This document shows positions 27,145 through 36,113 of a stretch of 64,000 nucleotides of DNA, piece by piece. Numbering within the stretch: position 1 is the first letter of the stretch; each line of letters begins with the position of its first letter. Source of the stretch: Sulfuricurvum sp. (lineage in GTDB: Bacteria; Campylobacterota; Campylobacteria; Campylobacterales; Sulfurimonadaceae); assembly GCF_028713855.1 (NCBI RefSeq), contig NZ_JAQTNN010000010.1, positions 53,490 to 117,489 of the forward strand. Direction: 5' to 3'. The notes under the pieces are model-generated. The model ran no database searches. It saw only the letters and a program-made list of their open reading frames with translations, and had not been told where the DNA came from. The translations under genes were made by a program, and so were the position numbers.

Positions 27145-28022
27145 TCTTGTTTCGTCTATTTTTGCTGTTGGATGCAGTGTTGATGCGTTTGCCTCATGGA
27201 TGGCGCCGTGGACTATTCACTTCACTTGCCCGTCTTGCACGCTTTTTAGCCCCTTCACGTAACCGTGTCATTCGACAAAATCTTCAGTTAGCTTTTGCCG
27301 ACACTCTCAATGAACAAGAAGTGGAAAAGATAGAACACTATTGTTATCGTAATTTGGGACTTAATCTTTTGCAAGTCATGGAAAATCGGCACTATACTAC
27401 GAACGATTTTTCCAAACGGGTGAGATTTGAAAACAGAGAACAGGTGGATGCTATTTTGGCACAGGGGAGAAGTATTGTTTTTGTCTCTGCCCATTTTGGA
27501 AACTGGGAAATCGGAGCAACCGCACTTTCAGCACTGATTACCCCTACCACATCGATCTACAAAGCGTTTAAACGAGAAGAGTTCGACCCCTATCTACTCG
27601 AATCACGTACACCGCACGGCATGGATCTCGCCGAAAAGAGCGGAGCACTCAAACACCTTGCCCGCGCACTAAAAAATGGCGGTTCTGTCTCACTTATGAT
27701 CGATCAGTCAAGCAATCCCCGCCACGGAGTCGCCGTTGATTTCTTCGGTCATCCGACCTATCACTCCTCGACACCGGCCATCTTATCGAATAAATATAAC
27801 GCTCCGATCGTAGCTCTGTATATCCGTACCGATGACGAAGAAAACTTCACCATCCGATTTGAAGATCCGATTGAAGTTGAAAGTGACAACGCTCAAGCTA
27901 TCCTTGACGCGACACAGAAACAAGTAAATACACTAGAACGGGTTATACGTGCCAATCCGAAATTCTGGTTCTGGTGTCACAAACGATGGAAAGGTGAGTA
28001 TCCGGAAATTTATGCCGGATAA
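27141..28022 (+). CDS. lpxL: lipid A late acyltransferase (LpxL/HtrB family)
   Basis: 293-residue inner-membrane enzyme adding a secondary acyl chain to lipid A. N-terminal hydrophobic segment, basic RNRVIRQNLQLAF, the H-x4-E active site in VSAHFGNWEIG, SIYKAFKREEFDPYL, then a glycine-rich GGSVSLMIDQSSNPRHGVAVDFFGH acceptor region, and a C-terminal WFWCHKRWK typical of the family. The acyl chain used (lauroyl or other) cannot be told. Overlaps waaC by four bases and the convergent dUTPase gene by 13. Confidence 0.92.
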   Translation: MILFRLFLLLDAVLMRLPHGWRRGLFTSLARLARFLAPSRNRVIRQNLQLAFADTLNEQEVEKIEHYCYRNLGLNLLQVMENRHYTTNDFSKRVRFENREQVDAILAQGRSIVFVSAHFGNWEIGATALSALITPTTSIYKAFKREEFDPYLLESRTPHGMDLAEKSGALKHLARALKNGGSVSLMIDQSSNPRHGVAVDFFGHPTYHSSTPAILSNKYNAPIVALYIRTDDEENFTIRFEDPIEVESDNAQAILDATQKQVNTLERVIRANPKFWFWCHKRWKGEYPEIYAG

Positions 28023-28696
28023 GCTGTTTTTAACGCTGAGTACAAATCTGCGGGAGTCATTTCAGGATTATTTTCCCATGCTAGTTTCATCACCGCATTA
28101 TCTTCCTGTCCGTTCCAAATCTTGATGTAGCTTCCCTCTTTGTAGCCATGATCTTGGCGGAATTGGTTCAAAATATTTTTTCCGACATACAGACGGTACA
28201 GTTGTGTCATATTCAATGCTCCCATATGCGCCAGTTCAAAGAACTCTTCGATCAATGCACCAACCATTTCAGCAGATATCGGAATCAGTGAAAGACGCAT
28301 AACGTTTTCGATTTTCGTCATCAAAAGGGCATCCGTCCCAAAACTAAGGGTATCATCTTGGTTTAACTTTTGAAACTCCGGTGTTTGAGATATTCGTGTT
28401 GCCAATTCTTGAATACTTTCAGCCCCATGGATATGGGTAAACTCCAACACCAAACTCATCACGAAATGCCACACATCGACAATCTCAATTTGCAGATTGG
28501 CATAATCGGTCGGTTGAGCAATACTTTTCCAGTGTTTCCATCCGAATGAGTCAATCATCTCCGCAGATTCCATATAGATACAGCGACGCCAATTGATCGA
28601 TTTACCCTCTTTGGTCGTCCCTTTTTCCCACCCTTTGCCGTTGGTGGCATCGTTCAATGTTTGTTGCAATTCGAGCATACAGAGCAATTTATTCAT
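28010..28696 (-). CDS. dut: dimeric all-alpha dUTP diphosphatase
   Basis: Hydrolyses dUTP (and dUDP) to dUMP, keeping uracil out of DNA. 228 residues of the dimeric, all-helical class found in Campylobacter and some phages, unrelated to trimeric Dut. The metal-binding E-x2-E and E-x2-D helices are seen in ESAEMIDSFGWKHWK and QIEIVDVWHF. AAGGA precedes the ATG. Tail-to-tail with lpxL with a 13-base overlap. Confidence 0.93.
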   Translation of the reverse strand: MNKLLCMLELQQTLNDATNGKGWEKGTTKEGKSINWRRCIYMESAEMIDSFGWKHWKSIAQPTDYANLQIEIVDVWHFVMSLVLEFTHIHGAESIQELATRISQTPEFQKLNQDDTLSFGTDALLMTKIENVMRLSLIPISAEMVGALIEEFFELAHMGALNMTQLYRLYVGKNILNQFRQDHGYKEGSYIKIWNGQEDNAVMKLAWENNPEMTPADLYSALKTAYPA

Positions 28697-28752
28697 ATCT
28701 ATCCTTTTGATTACCCATTTTAATTTGCAAATTATACGCTAATATTCCACCC

Positions 28753-28929
28753 ATGGAAAAAATAAATTGTCATAAATGTATTTACTATTTTGTTACATGG
28801 GAAGCCCATCAGCCGCACGGGTGCAAAGCCTACGGCTTTAAAGCAAAGATGATCCCCTCAATGGTCGTTCAGAGTTCGAGTGGAAAACCGTGCAATTTGT
28901 TTTCTCCTAAAGCTCCCGTTTCCAAGTAA
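28753..28929 (+). CDS. small Cys-rich conserved protein
   Basis: A 58-residue protein. It opens MEKINCHKCIYYFVTWEAHQ, continues PHGCKAYGFKAKMIPSMVVQ and ends GKPCNLFSPKAPVSK; Cys6, Cys9, Cys24 and Cys47 could hold a zinc or iron-sulfur centre. The pattern (C-x2-C-x-Y-Y-x-V-T-W-x4-P-H-G-C-K-A-Y-G-F) is one I recognise from short uncharacterised proteins in Campylobacterota and Deltaproteobacteria. TAATAT (28740-28745) lies seven bases before the ATG and there is no ribosome site, so a leaderless message is possible. The 3' end overlaps the convergent flavoprotein gene by 23 bases. Confidence 0.72.
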   Translation: MEKINCHKCIYYFVTWEAHQPHGCKAYGFKAKMIPSMVVQSSSGKPCNLFSPKAPVSK

Positions 28930-29314
28930 CTTTTTTCCCGAACCCCAAAGTGTTATCGGTCATTTTAACCTCATCGAGCCGTATCATCCATAATGTCGGA
29001 TTCATCACACGTGCGTAGGGAAATGCATCGAAATAAAGACTTTTTAACCCATCGGAGCATCTCTCCATTTCCCCTGCAAACTGTATCCCCTGAATTTTCC
29101 CCACCGTTTTGGTCTCCAACGCAACCGTTCCGGCGACATGAGGATTTTGCACCACATTGTTCATATGCTCCGTCGTCTCATCCGAAGCGACAATAAACGA
29201 TATACTCTTCGGATCATACGCATAAAACATCGAACAGCACCACAACCGCTCCCCCATTGTTGCCAATGAGAGGAGATGATGTTCAAGGATAAAGCGCTCA
29301 ATTTTTTCAATCAT
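28907..29314 (-). CDS. pyridoxamine-phosphate-oxidase-fold flavoprotein (YhbP-like)
   Basis: 135 residues of the split-barrel FMN-binding fold: FILEHHLLSLATMGERLWCCSMFYAYD, SISFIVASDETTEHMNNVVQNPHVAGTVALE and IQGIQFAGEMER fit the short UPF0306/YhbP group. FMN binding and a reductase or oxidase activity are inferred from the fold. The ATG lies eight bases before the end of the OvoB-like gene, so it is the third, coupled gene of the thiohistidine operon and may act on, or be protected by, that thiol. Confidence 0.82.
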   Translation of the reverse strand: MIEKIERFILEHHLLSLATMGERLWCCSMFYAYDPKSISFIVASDETTEHMNNVVQNPHVAGTVALETKTVGKIQGIQFAGEMERCSDGLKSLYFDAFPYARVMNPTLWMIRLDEVKMTDNTLGFGKKVTWKREL

Positions 29315-30470
29315 TCAAAGCCTTCCCTAAGCGATCCAACGCATCACCAAGCACCGATGTCGGTACTGCAAAATTGAGCCGCATAAATCCTGATCCCTCT
29401 TTACCGAAGCTAAGCCCCGGGCTAAGCCCAAGCCCTGCTTTATGGACAAAAAACTCCCGCAGTTCCCGATCCCCAAATCCTAAAGCTCTGCAATCGAGCC
29501 ATGCCAGATAGGTTGCTTCAGGAGAGCGAAATTTAATCACAGGGTGTTCTAACCCCCACGCTTCTATGAGACTGGCATTTGCCATTAGATGTTCTAATAG
29601 TTTTTGATGCCACGCTCTACCTTCGGCGTAAGCAGTTTCAAACGCTACATGAGACAATACCGCACCATCTCCCAAATGGACGCGATGTGCCTCTTCTTCA
29701 TAGCGTTTTCGCATCGTTTCATCGGTGATACACACCGTTGAGATCGAAAATCCCGCCATGTTAAACGTTTTCCCCGGTCCTATCAGCGTGAGTGTATTGT
29801 TTAAAAGCTCATCAGAGAGTGATGCCATCGGGATATGTTTGTGCGGTGTGAAGACGATATCCGAATGTATCTCATCACTGATGATACGAATACCGTGTTC
29901 CAGACACAATATTCCCAATGCTAGAAGCTCATCACGGCTCCATACCCGCCCTATCGGATTATGAGGGGAACAGAGTAATAGCAGTTTGGTTTTAGGAGTA
30001 ATTTGCGCACGTAGACGCTCGATATCAAAACGGTAAATCCCTGCGCTATCTTGTTTCAATGGATGGAGAAGTAAGGATCGGTTATTATCTTTTACCATGC
30101 TATAAAACGGAGGATAGACGGGATCCATCACAATCACCTCATCCCCCTCTTCACTGAATGCGCGGATCGCACACCCGATTGAGGCCACTACCGAGGGAGA
30201 ATAGCTCAGCCATTCACGCTTTATCTCGAAACCATGATGCTCACGCATCCATCCAATCTGTGCTTCATAAGCACTGTTGGGCATAATTTCGTACCCGAGT
30301 ATCGGATGGTGTAGTCTCTTTTGAACCGCATGGATGACACATTCAGGCGTTGCGATATCCATATCGGCGACCCACATCGGCTGAACCTCTTGGGTATGAA
30401 AAAGCTTTTGTCTCAGCGTATATTTTTCGGCATTGGAGTCACTGCGGTCAATAAAACGAAACTCATCCAT
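29307..30470 (-). CDS. ovoB: PLP-dependent C-S lyase, probable OvoB (5-histidylcysteine sulfoxide lyase)
   Basis: About 387 residues, MalY/PatB-type fold type I aminotransferase family. Seen: WVADMDIATP, SYSPSVVASI-like YSPSVV, DPVYPPFY, LLCSPHNPIGRVW (substrate Asn), SDEIHSDIVF (PLP Asp) and GPGKTFNMAG (PLP Lys). By family alone it would be a cystathionine beta-lyase; placed directly behind ovoA with an eight-base overlap, it is best read as the lyase that cleaves the OvoA product to 5-thiohistidine. The ATG at 30470 is chosen because earlier starts lie inside ovoA and lack homology. Confidence 0.85.
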   Translation of the reverse strand: MDEFRFIDRSDSNAEKYTLRQKLFHTQEVQPMWVADMDIATPECVIHAVQKRLHHPILGYEIMPNSAYEAQIGWMREHHGFEIKREWLSYSPSVVASIGCAIRAFSEEGDEVIVMDPVYPPFYSMVKDNNRSLLLHPLKQDSAGIYRFDIERLRAQITPKTKLLLLCSPHNPIGRVWSRDELLALGILCLEHGIRIISDEIHSDIVFTPHKHIPMASLSDELLNNTLTLIGPGKTFNMAGFSISTVCITDETMRKRYEEEAHRVHLGDGAVLSHVAFETAYAEGRAWHQKLLEHLMANASLIEAWGLEHPVIKFRSPEATYLAWLDCRALGFGDRELREFFVHKAGLGLSPGLSFGKEGSGFMRLNFAVPTSVLGDALDRLGKALND

Positions 30471-31881
30471 ACCGTTTTGCCCATCGCGCATACATCTGAT
30501 CGATATTGTCGTATTTATCACTATCATTTGCACCCTCACCGATCACGTATCGAAATCCGGCATGCTGGATAAAATGGCGGCGAAAGGCGTAACGGGATTC
30601 TCGTAGAATTTCATTGCCCGTTGAGATCCACGATCCCCCTTTGATAAGGTTGTGCCGTCCATCAAACGTCGGCTCCGAAAAATCATCGTACCACGGATGA
30701 GTTATAAATCCCTCAAACCCGTCCATCTGCGTTTGGGTCCATTGCCACACATTTCCCACGACATCATAGAGCTCACCATGCGCGAACGTGTCTACGGGGA
30801 CAGAAGAGGCAAAATGAGCAAGATTGATATTGGCACGCTCATCGTCAAATACCTCTTCATTCATCATGGCGGCATCTACCATCACTCTCCACTCTGACTC
30901 CGTAGGGAGACGATAGATTTCACCGTCCTGCGCACTTTTCCAACGGCAAAACGCTTCAGCTTCCAACGCATTTACCTCAACCGGCCAGTTATAGGGCATA
31001 TCAATTTCAGTGGTTAACGAGCGATATTTATAACTCCCATCCTCTTGAGGAATCCAAAAAGCAGGACACGTCGCTTTGCGGATTTGGAGGTATTTCAGCC
31101 CCTCTTCATCCCACCACCGGCTCACACCGTATCCGTTTGCCGCTACAAAATCCATAAATTCGCCGTTACTGACCAGATATTTGGAGGATTGAAACTCTTC
31201 TATGTTAATGACCGCATTGCCGTATTCGTTATCCCACCCATAAAGCCCCTGATCATCCAAGCCTTTACCGAGTTTAACGTCCGTTGCAGAAAAATACACC
31301 AGAGAGTTTTCAGGAGCATCCCCATGAATCGGACACAGAGGAAAGTTTTCATGGGAACGGATAAATTCAAGCGGCATTTGACGATGAAGAACACTCGACG
31401 TCTCGATATGGATTCGTTCATGCTCGATCCCCATCCATATTGCCCATAAGGGGTCCTCTTTCGTGATGGGGAGCTTCATGGGAAGTGTAGCGATCATCTC
31501 ATCCACAAGGTGACGAACTTTTTGTCGATACATACGGACTTCATCAATACTCGGCCATCTCAGAGAATCACTGCTGGCATCCCACGTCATTTCATCAACA
31601 CCGACGGCAAACAGCTCTTCAAAATGGGGATTGATCCGCTCTTTTAAACCTCCGGATGCCACCAGTTTATTGATATAAAAAATTGCCGTATGTCCGAAAT
31701 AGAAAATCATCGGATGGCGTGTCGGTTCGGATTGACGGTAAAAAACGTCATCAGATATCAAAAGTTCAAACAGTGATTCAAATAGATCAAAACTCTGATG
31801 AAAATAAGCTCTTAACTCCGTGCGTTTAGAATCATTCTCCTCTCCGTCCAATCGTACCGTTTTCATCTGTTTTTGTAACAC
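30463..31881 (-). CDS. ovoA: 5-histidylcysteine sulfoxide synthase (OvoA N-terminal type, no methyltransferase domain)
   Basis: Non-heme iron enzyme joining cysteine to C5 of histidine with oxygen, the first step of ovothiol synthesis. About 472 residues: DinB-like domain (about 20-170) with iron ligands His64 (FGHTAIF) and His154/His158 in HERIHIE, then an FGE-sulfatase domain (about 195-445) ending GSWISTGNEILRES and HAGFRYV. RHPMIFYFGHTAIFYINK and INPHFEELFAVGVDEMTWD are OvoA, not EgtB, hallmarks. Classical OvoA continues with about 250 residues of methyltransferase; this one stops. A GTG at 31881 is chosen for its AAGGA; ATG 31866 is the alternative. Confidence 0.88.
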   Translation of the reverse strand: MLQKQMKTVRLDGEENDSKRTELRAYFHQSFDLFESLFELLISDDVFYRQSEPTRHPMIFYFGHTAIFYINKLVASGGLKERINPHFEELFAVGVDEMTWDASSDSLRWPSIDEVRMYRQKVRHLVDEMIATLPMKLPITKEDPLWAIWMGIEHERIHIETSSVLHRQMPLEFIRSHENFPLCPIHGDAPENSLVYFSATDVKLGKGLDDQGLYGWDNEYGNAVINIEEFQSSKYLVSNGEFMDFVAANGYGVSRWWDEEGLKYLQIRKATCPAFWIPQEDGSYKYRSLTTEIDMPYNWPVEVNALEAEAFCRWKSAQDGEIYRLPTESEWRVMVDAAMMNEEVFDDERANINLAHFASSVPVDTFAHGELYDVVGNVWQWTQTQMDGFEGFITHPWYDDFSEPTFDGRHNLIKGGSWISTGNEILRESRYAFRRHFIQHAGFRYVIGEGANDSDKYDNIDQMYARWAKRYG

Positions 31882-32032
31882 AGCATCATCCTTATCACAT
31901 TTTGGGTATTGTAGCAAATTTCTTGGAAAACGACCTCCTTGAATCCATCTATATTACCGAGCATTGTTTTAGTAAACATTAGTGTAAAAATGGATATTTT
32001 TTGTGAAAGTATTATGAAATCAGCACAATCTC

Positions 32033-33301
32033 TTACTCAGTTATTGATACAAAACAATTCCGACCATTTTTTTTCGCTTGATACAAAGCCATATCTGCAA
32101 GCTTTATCAAATCGTTATATTCACTCGTTTCGTTAGGCGTAATGCTACTTATACCGAAGCTCATGGTAATAGAATTTAATTTAACCTCTTTATATTCGAA
32201 TTTATTGATATCTTTAAGATTGTTTTGAATAGTACCGCATATCTCTTCTGCCGTATGAATCTCCGTTTCATACAAAACGATCATGAATTCTTCACCTCCG
32301 TATCGTGCAATAAAATCGCTTTTTCTCTTCAGTGAATTTTTCAATATATTCGCAATATCTTTTAAAACAAAATCTCCAATGATATGCCCGTATTTATCAT
32401 TAACCTGTTTAAAATGATCAATATCACACATAATTATCGATATAACAATATGATTACGTTTAGCAAGTTCCCATATATCGTGTAAATGAATCGCGAGACT
32501 TCTTCGGTTTGATAAATGCGTCAATGAGTCTGTCAGTGAAAGCTCTTGAAGTTGCAAATTTGCATTTTGCAACTCTTGCGTTCTTTCCTCGACTTTTACT
32601 GCCAATGAATGATTCAAATCATCCAAAAGTGTTGCATAACCATTAATCTTGGTTACCATGGAGATAATAGCATTATGAATGACTCCCACTTCATCCGTTC
32701 GGTCAGATTTTTGGAGGGTAAAATTATTAATATGCGGGTCATACTGCAAGACTTCTTCACTGAGTCTTTTCAAAAATTTAAATTCTCTTTTGATGAATAA
32801 GACAAAAATCATCAGCACTACAAAACTGATGCCAAAAATTTTGATCGTTATTTCTTTATTTTTTTCCATCATTGCCTGATACTCATGATCGTCAAAATAC
32901 AAATAAACAGTACCGACGTTTTCCCCGGTAACAGGGTCTTTGATGGATTGACTTGCATAACGAACCCCATCAACCGTTTTTTGGATTTCTATCAATGGAG
33001 CTTTTTCATAATGAAATATTCTGCTTCCGCTTGAATCGATGAGATCAAAATTTAGTAAATCATTGTTTTGTTTCATAATTTGATTCAAATACTCTGCATT
33101 CGCATTATTTAAACCCAAAGAGATATTCAAACCGATTATCGGAGAAATCGTGTCGATTAATAGTTTATTTTTTGACTTTTTAGATTCAATAAATTGCTGA
33201 ACAATATTGTCTGAAAACTGAAAACGCTCAAATCCCACCAAAAATACAGCAAAAAAGATTAATCCTATAATCATTTTCAATTCAATACTGACACCGCGCA
33301 T
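32033..33301 (-). CDS. membrane diguanylate cyclase with periplasmic sensor domain
   Basis: 422 residues: transmembrane helix about 10-28, periplasmic domain about 29-150 (dCache/CHASE-like size), second helix 151-170, HAMP-like and coiled-coil region 171-255, and a GGDEF domain to the end. The active site is GGEEF (335-339), a functional variant, and an inhibitory RxxD (R326-K-S-D329) sits five residues before it, so product inhibition is expected. Co-transcribed with the YfiR-like gene (stop and start share a base), which parallels YfiR/YfiN, where the periplasmic protein restrains the cyclase. Makes c-di-GMP, promoting surface attachment; the last point is general knowledge. Confidence 0.9.
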   Translation of the reverse strand: MRGVSIELKMIIGLIFFAVFLVGFERFQFSDNIVQQFIESKKSKNKLLIDTISPIIGLNISLGLNNANAEYLNQIMKQNNDLLNFDLIDSSGSRIFHYEKAPLIEIQKTVDGVRYASQSIKDPVTGENVGTVYLYFDDHEYQAMMEKNKEITIKIFGISFVVLMIFVLFIKREFKFLKRLSEEVLQYDPHINNFTLQKSDRTDEVGVIHNAIISMVTKINGYATLLDDLNHSLAVKVEERTQELQNANLQLQELSLTDSLTHLSNRRSLAIHLHDIWELAKRNHIVISIIMCDIDHFKQVNDKYGHIIGDFVLKDIANILKNSLKRKSDFIARYGGEEFMIVLYETEIHTAEEICGTIQNNLKDINKFEYKEVKLNSITMSFGISSITPNETSEYNDLIKLADMALYQAKKNGRNCFVSITE

Positions 33302-33861
33302 TATTTGCTGTCTCCTTGCAAATAAATTTTTGATATTTGTACCAATGTATTATCAATCTCTATTCCGCTTTGACGCAAAGCCCTCATATTGATATACGGG
33401 ACAACTTTTCTCCCTAAAAACAACGTAGCATCTACACCGTTCACAAGATATTTTGCATCATAGGACATGGTAAAAACGGTATTTTTATTTAGCATACGAA
33501 TGGAATTGTCCATATTTTTTTCATCTGTATCAAATAAAAATGCTAATTGACTTTTACGACATAAATCAATATCTGTGTAATCACTGTTGATAACGTTTAG
33601 CTTATAGTTTTTAATTCCGTTTGGATAATTATTCTGGATTCTATCAACCAAGGACGATGCCGTTCGCTCATCCAGTTTATCATGTAAAATACATATCTCT
33701 ATTTTATTTTGAATAGTCGTTTTTTGAGAGCTCATTAAAATAAACCGAGGAATGATTTTTGAGAAAATCTCTAGCGTATAGTCATCATAAGAGGATGCGG
33801 ACAAAGCAGCGGGTTGAAACAAAACAATAAAAATGGATAAAAAGAAAACATTGTTTATCAA
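33301..33861 (-). CDS. YfiR-like (DUF4154) periplasmic protein
   Basis: About 186 residues from a TTG start preceded by AGAGG: signal peptide to about residue 22 (cleavage after LSA), then YTLEIFSKIIPRFI, IEICILHDK, LCRKSQLAFLF and TVFTMSYDAKYLVNGVDATLFLGRKVVPYINMRALRQSGIEIDNTLVQISKI, the DUF4154 pattern ending in a strand-helix with R-x-S-G-I-x-I-x-x-x-L. In Pseudomonas YfiR represses the cyclase YfiN from the periplasm. Here it precedes a cyclase and is divergent from a TonB receptor. A regulatory role is inferred from that model. Confidence 0.85.
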   Translation of the reverse strand: MINNVFFLSIFIVLFQPAALSASSYDDYTLEIFSKIIPRFILMSSQKTTIQNKIEICILHDKLDERTASSLVDRIQNNYPNGIKNYKLNVINSDYTDIDLCRKSQLAFLFDTDEKNMDNSIRMLNKNTVFTMSYDAKYLVNGVDATLFLGRKVVPYINMRALRQSGIEIDNTLVQISKIYLQGDSK

Positions 33862-33965
33862 TTTTACCTCTTTAATTAGTCTGTTTAACGGAACTGTTAT
33901 AAAAATTTGTATAAAATATTCAGAACTATCAGTATAGCAAAATGTGCAAAAAAAAGGTGATTTTT

Positions 33966-36089
33966 GTGCCCAAAAAACTTCTATCACACATCATTTTGCT
34001 ATCATCGCTTACCTCATCATACGCTGCTGACCCCTCTGTAGAAATTAATGATTTCGAGTCACTTTTAGAAAATGTAAGTACGTTGGCAACGAAAAAATCC
34101 CTCAATGTAGATTATATGCCGTCCGTTGTCAGTGTTGTTGATGCGCAAACCTATATTGATGCCGGCATACAAAATGTCGGTGAAGCGTTGGGAATGCTCC
34201 CCGGGATCCAAATGCAGCTCAGCCCTATGGGTTATACGATGTCCACAGTCCGAGGCTTCAAAAACCCAAATGCCTATCTCTCAGATAAAATCAAGATTTT
34301 AGTAGATGGTGTCGCAATCAACAACGAAGTTTCAGGCTCAAGCGATTTTTATATGGATTTCCCTCTCCAGCTTGTAGATAGAATAGAGGTGCTTCGCGGA
34401 CCGAATTCCACAACTCAAGGCTCCGGTGCTTTTTACGGCACGGTCAATATAATCACAAAACTGGGAAATTCAAAAGTTGAGAATAAAATCTTTCTCGGTG
34501 CCGGCAGCTATAACACGCTTACAGCAGGTGCCAATGTCTACACTCTTTCAAATAATTGGAAAATATTTTCCGATGGATACATCACACGACACGATAAATC
34601 ACTCCCTGTTGAGGGACGAACAGAAGGTACCGATGAAACAATGAAAGATATTTCCATCGGTTTGAAAGCTATAAATGACGGTTTTGAATTCCTTACTCGA
34701 TACAAACGAAGTGTTTATGGCAATTTTTATGGTTTTGAAGAGGACATGGACCCCATCCCTACCAGCCCGAAAGAACATGTCAACTCCTACTTTTTCTCAC
34801 AGGCTTCTTATAAAACAAACTTCAATGCTGTTGGAATAGAGACTAAGGTAAATTTCTCGCATGGGGAGTTGAATGAGGGTGCCAATATAGCACCAATTAG
34901 CTCTACAGCTGCTAGATTTTCCGTAGTGGGTGTGACGATGCAAGACGGCTTTTACTTTACTGAGAAACTCAAAGAACAAAATTTTGAAGCCGAAACCATT
35001 TTCACCCTTCCTAAAATCAAATCCAGTGAGATCGTAGCGGGTGTTGGAGCGCGATATGTGAAAATAGCCCAAGATGACTATTATAACAGTGTCGAAAATG
35101 CCATTGCACAAAATATAGCCACAATCGGCAATCAAGCTTTCAGGTATGACGCAATACATGAACCCGCTTATTGGGCAAACCCGACTACCAGTTTTATCAG
35201 AGGCAATCAAAGCAGAACTATTGGATATGGATATCTCCAGGATTTAATCTCTCTTAATCCTGATATGGATCTCATCCTTGGTGCACGCGTCGATGACTAC
35301 TCCGATATTGGGACAAAATGGAGCCAAAGAGCAGCTGTGGTGTATCGGGCTGATGATAAAACTATTTTCAAGCTTCTTTACGGTTCTGCATTTCGAGCTC
35401 CTACGTTTACGGAAGCCTATGCCAATGGACACATCAACTACCGTGCAGGAGTTGAAAACATCAAACCGGAAGAGACGGACACCTATGAGGCTGTCGCAAT
35501 ATACTCACCGGACTTTAATAATAAATTCTCCATAGATTTCTTCTATTCCCAGCTTAAAAATGTCATCGATTTGGAAGAGTTCTCTTCTACGATTCCCGGA
35601 TACCAAAATTATAATGACAGAATAAGCAAAGGCTTTGAGTTTGAATACAACTTTCAGTCAAAACCCAAACATGATTTTTATTTCAATGCTTCGTACATTG
35701 AAGCAGGCTATGCCACTCCTCCGGAAGAAGATTATCCGGTCTCCCGTAGTCAATCTATGCCCGATATATCCAAAGTCATGCTCAAAGCAATCTATATCTA
35801 CCGACCGATCGATAATCTCTCTTTTGGAACAACATGGCAATATTTTTCAAAAACGACTCAATCGCAGATAGGTTGGATTATAGATGATGATGCAGATACA
35901 ACAGTGCATCAGCAGCATATCGTTGATGAGACACTCACCTATAAATTTTCAGCCTCAAGCGAAATCCGAGCGACGGTCAAAAACATATTTAACGAAGATA
36001 TCAGAGATCCAAGCTATTACTACAATACTGCCGGCGGGATACAAAGAGAGGGAAGAAACTATCTTTTTAGCTACGTGCACAAGTTTTAA
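33966..36089 (+). CDS. TonB-dependent outer-membrane receptor
   Basis: About 707 residues from a GTG start (AAGGTGA before it): signal peptide MPKKLLSHIILLSSLTSSYA, plug with LENVSTLATKKSLNV, GEALGMLPGIQMQLSP, TVRGFKNP, KILVDGVAIN, DRIEVLRGPNSTTQGSGAFYGTVNIIT, and a beta barrel ending in the aromatic sequence LFSYVHKF. The ligand is unknown; the fold suits a siderophore, vitamin or sugar ligand. Divergent from the YfiR-like/cyclase pair across about 100 bases; the layout suggests that ligand status is linked to c-di-GMP signalling. The ATG eight codons upstream is less likely because it lacks a ribosome site. Confidence 0.9.
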   Translation: MPKKLLSHIILLSSLTSSYAADPSVEINDFESLLENVSTLATKKSLNVDYMPSVVSVVDAQTYIDAGIQNVGEALGMLPGIQMQLSPMGYTMSTVRGFKNPNAYLSDKIKILVDGVAINNEVSGSSDFYMDFPLQLVDRIEVLRGPNSTTQGSGAFYGTVNIITKLGNSKVENKIFLGAGSYNTLTAGANVYTLSNNWKIFSDGYITRHDKSLPVEGRTEGTDETMKDISIGLKAINDGFEFLTRYKRSVYGNFYGFEEDMDPIPTSPKEHVNSYFFSQASYKTNFNAVGIETKVNFSHGELNEGANIAPISSTAARFSVVGVTMQDGFYFTEKLKEQNFEAETIFTLPKIKSSEIVAGVGARYVKIAQDDYYNSVENAIAQNIATIGNQAFRYDAIHEPAYWANPTTSFIRGNQSRTIGYGYLQDLISLNPDMDLILGARVDDYSDIGTKWSQRAAVVYRADDKTIFKLLYGSAFRAPTFTEAYANGHINYRAGVENIKPEETDTYEAVAIYSPDFNNKFSIDFFYSQLKNVIDLEEFSSTIPGYQNYNDRISKGFEFEYNFQSKPKHDFYFNASYIEAGYATPPEEDYPVSRSQSMPDISKVMLKAIYIYRPIDNLSFGTTWQYFSKTTQSQIGWIIDDDADTTVHQQHIVDETLTYKFSASSEIRATVKNIFNEDIRDPSYYYNTAGGIQREGRNYLFSYVHKF

Positions 36090-36113
36090 TGATCAGGATA
36101 GAATAGGTTCTCT

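Noticed and set aside
29307..30470. Housekeeping cystathionine beta-lyase (MetC/MalY) instead of OvoB
   Set aside because: Motifs alone would allow it, but the eight-base overlap with ovoA makes the sulfoxide-lyase role more likely. It stays an alternative.
30463..31881. EgtB of ergothioneine synthesis
   Set aside because: Hallmark stretches follow OvoA and no EgtD methyltransferase gene is adjacent.
31939..32136. 65-codon plus-strand frame between ovoA and the cyclase
   Set aside because: No ribosome site before the first ATG, no motif, and most of its 3' half lies antisense to the cyclase C-terminus.
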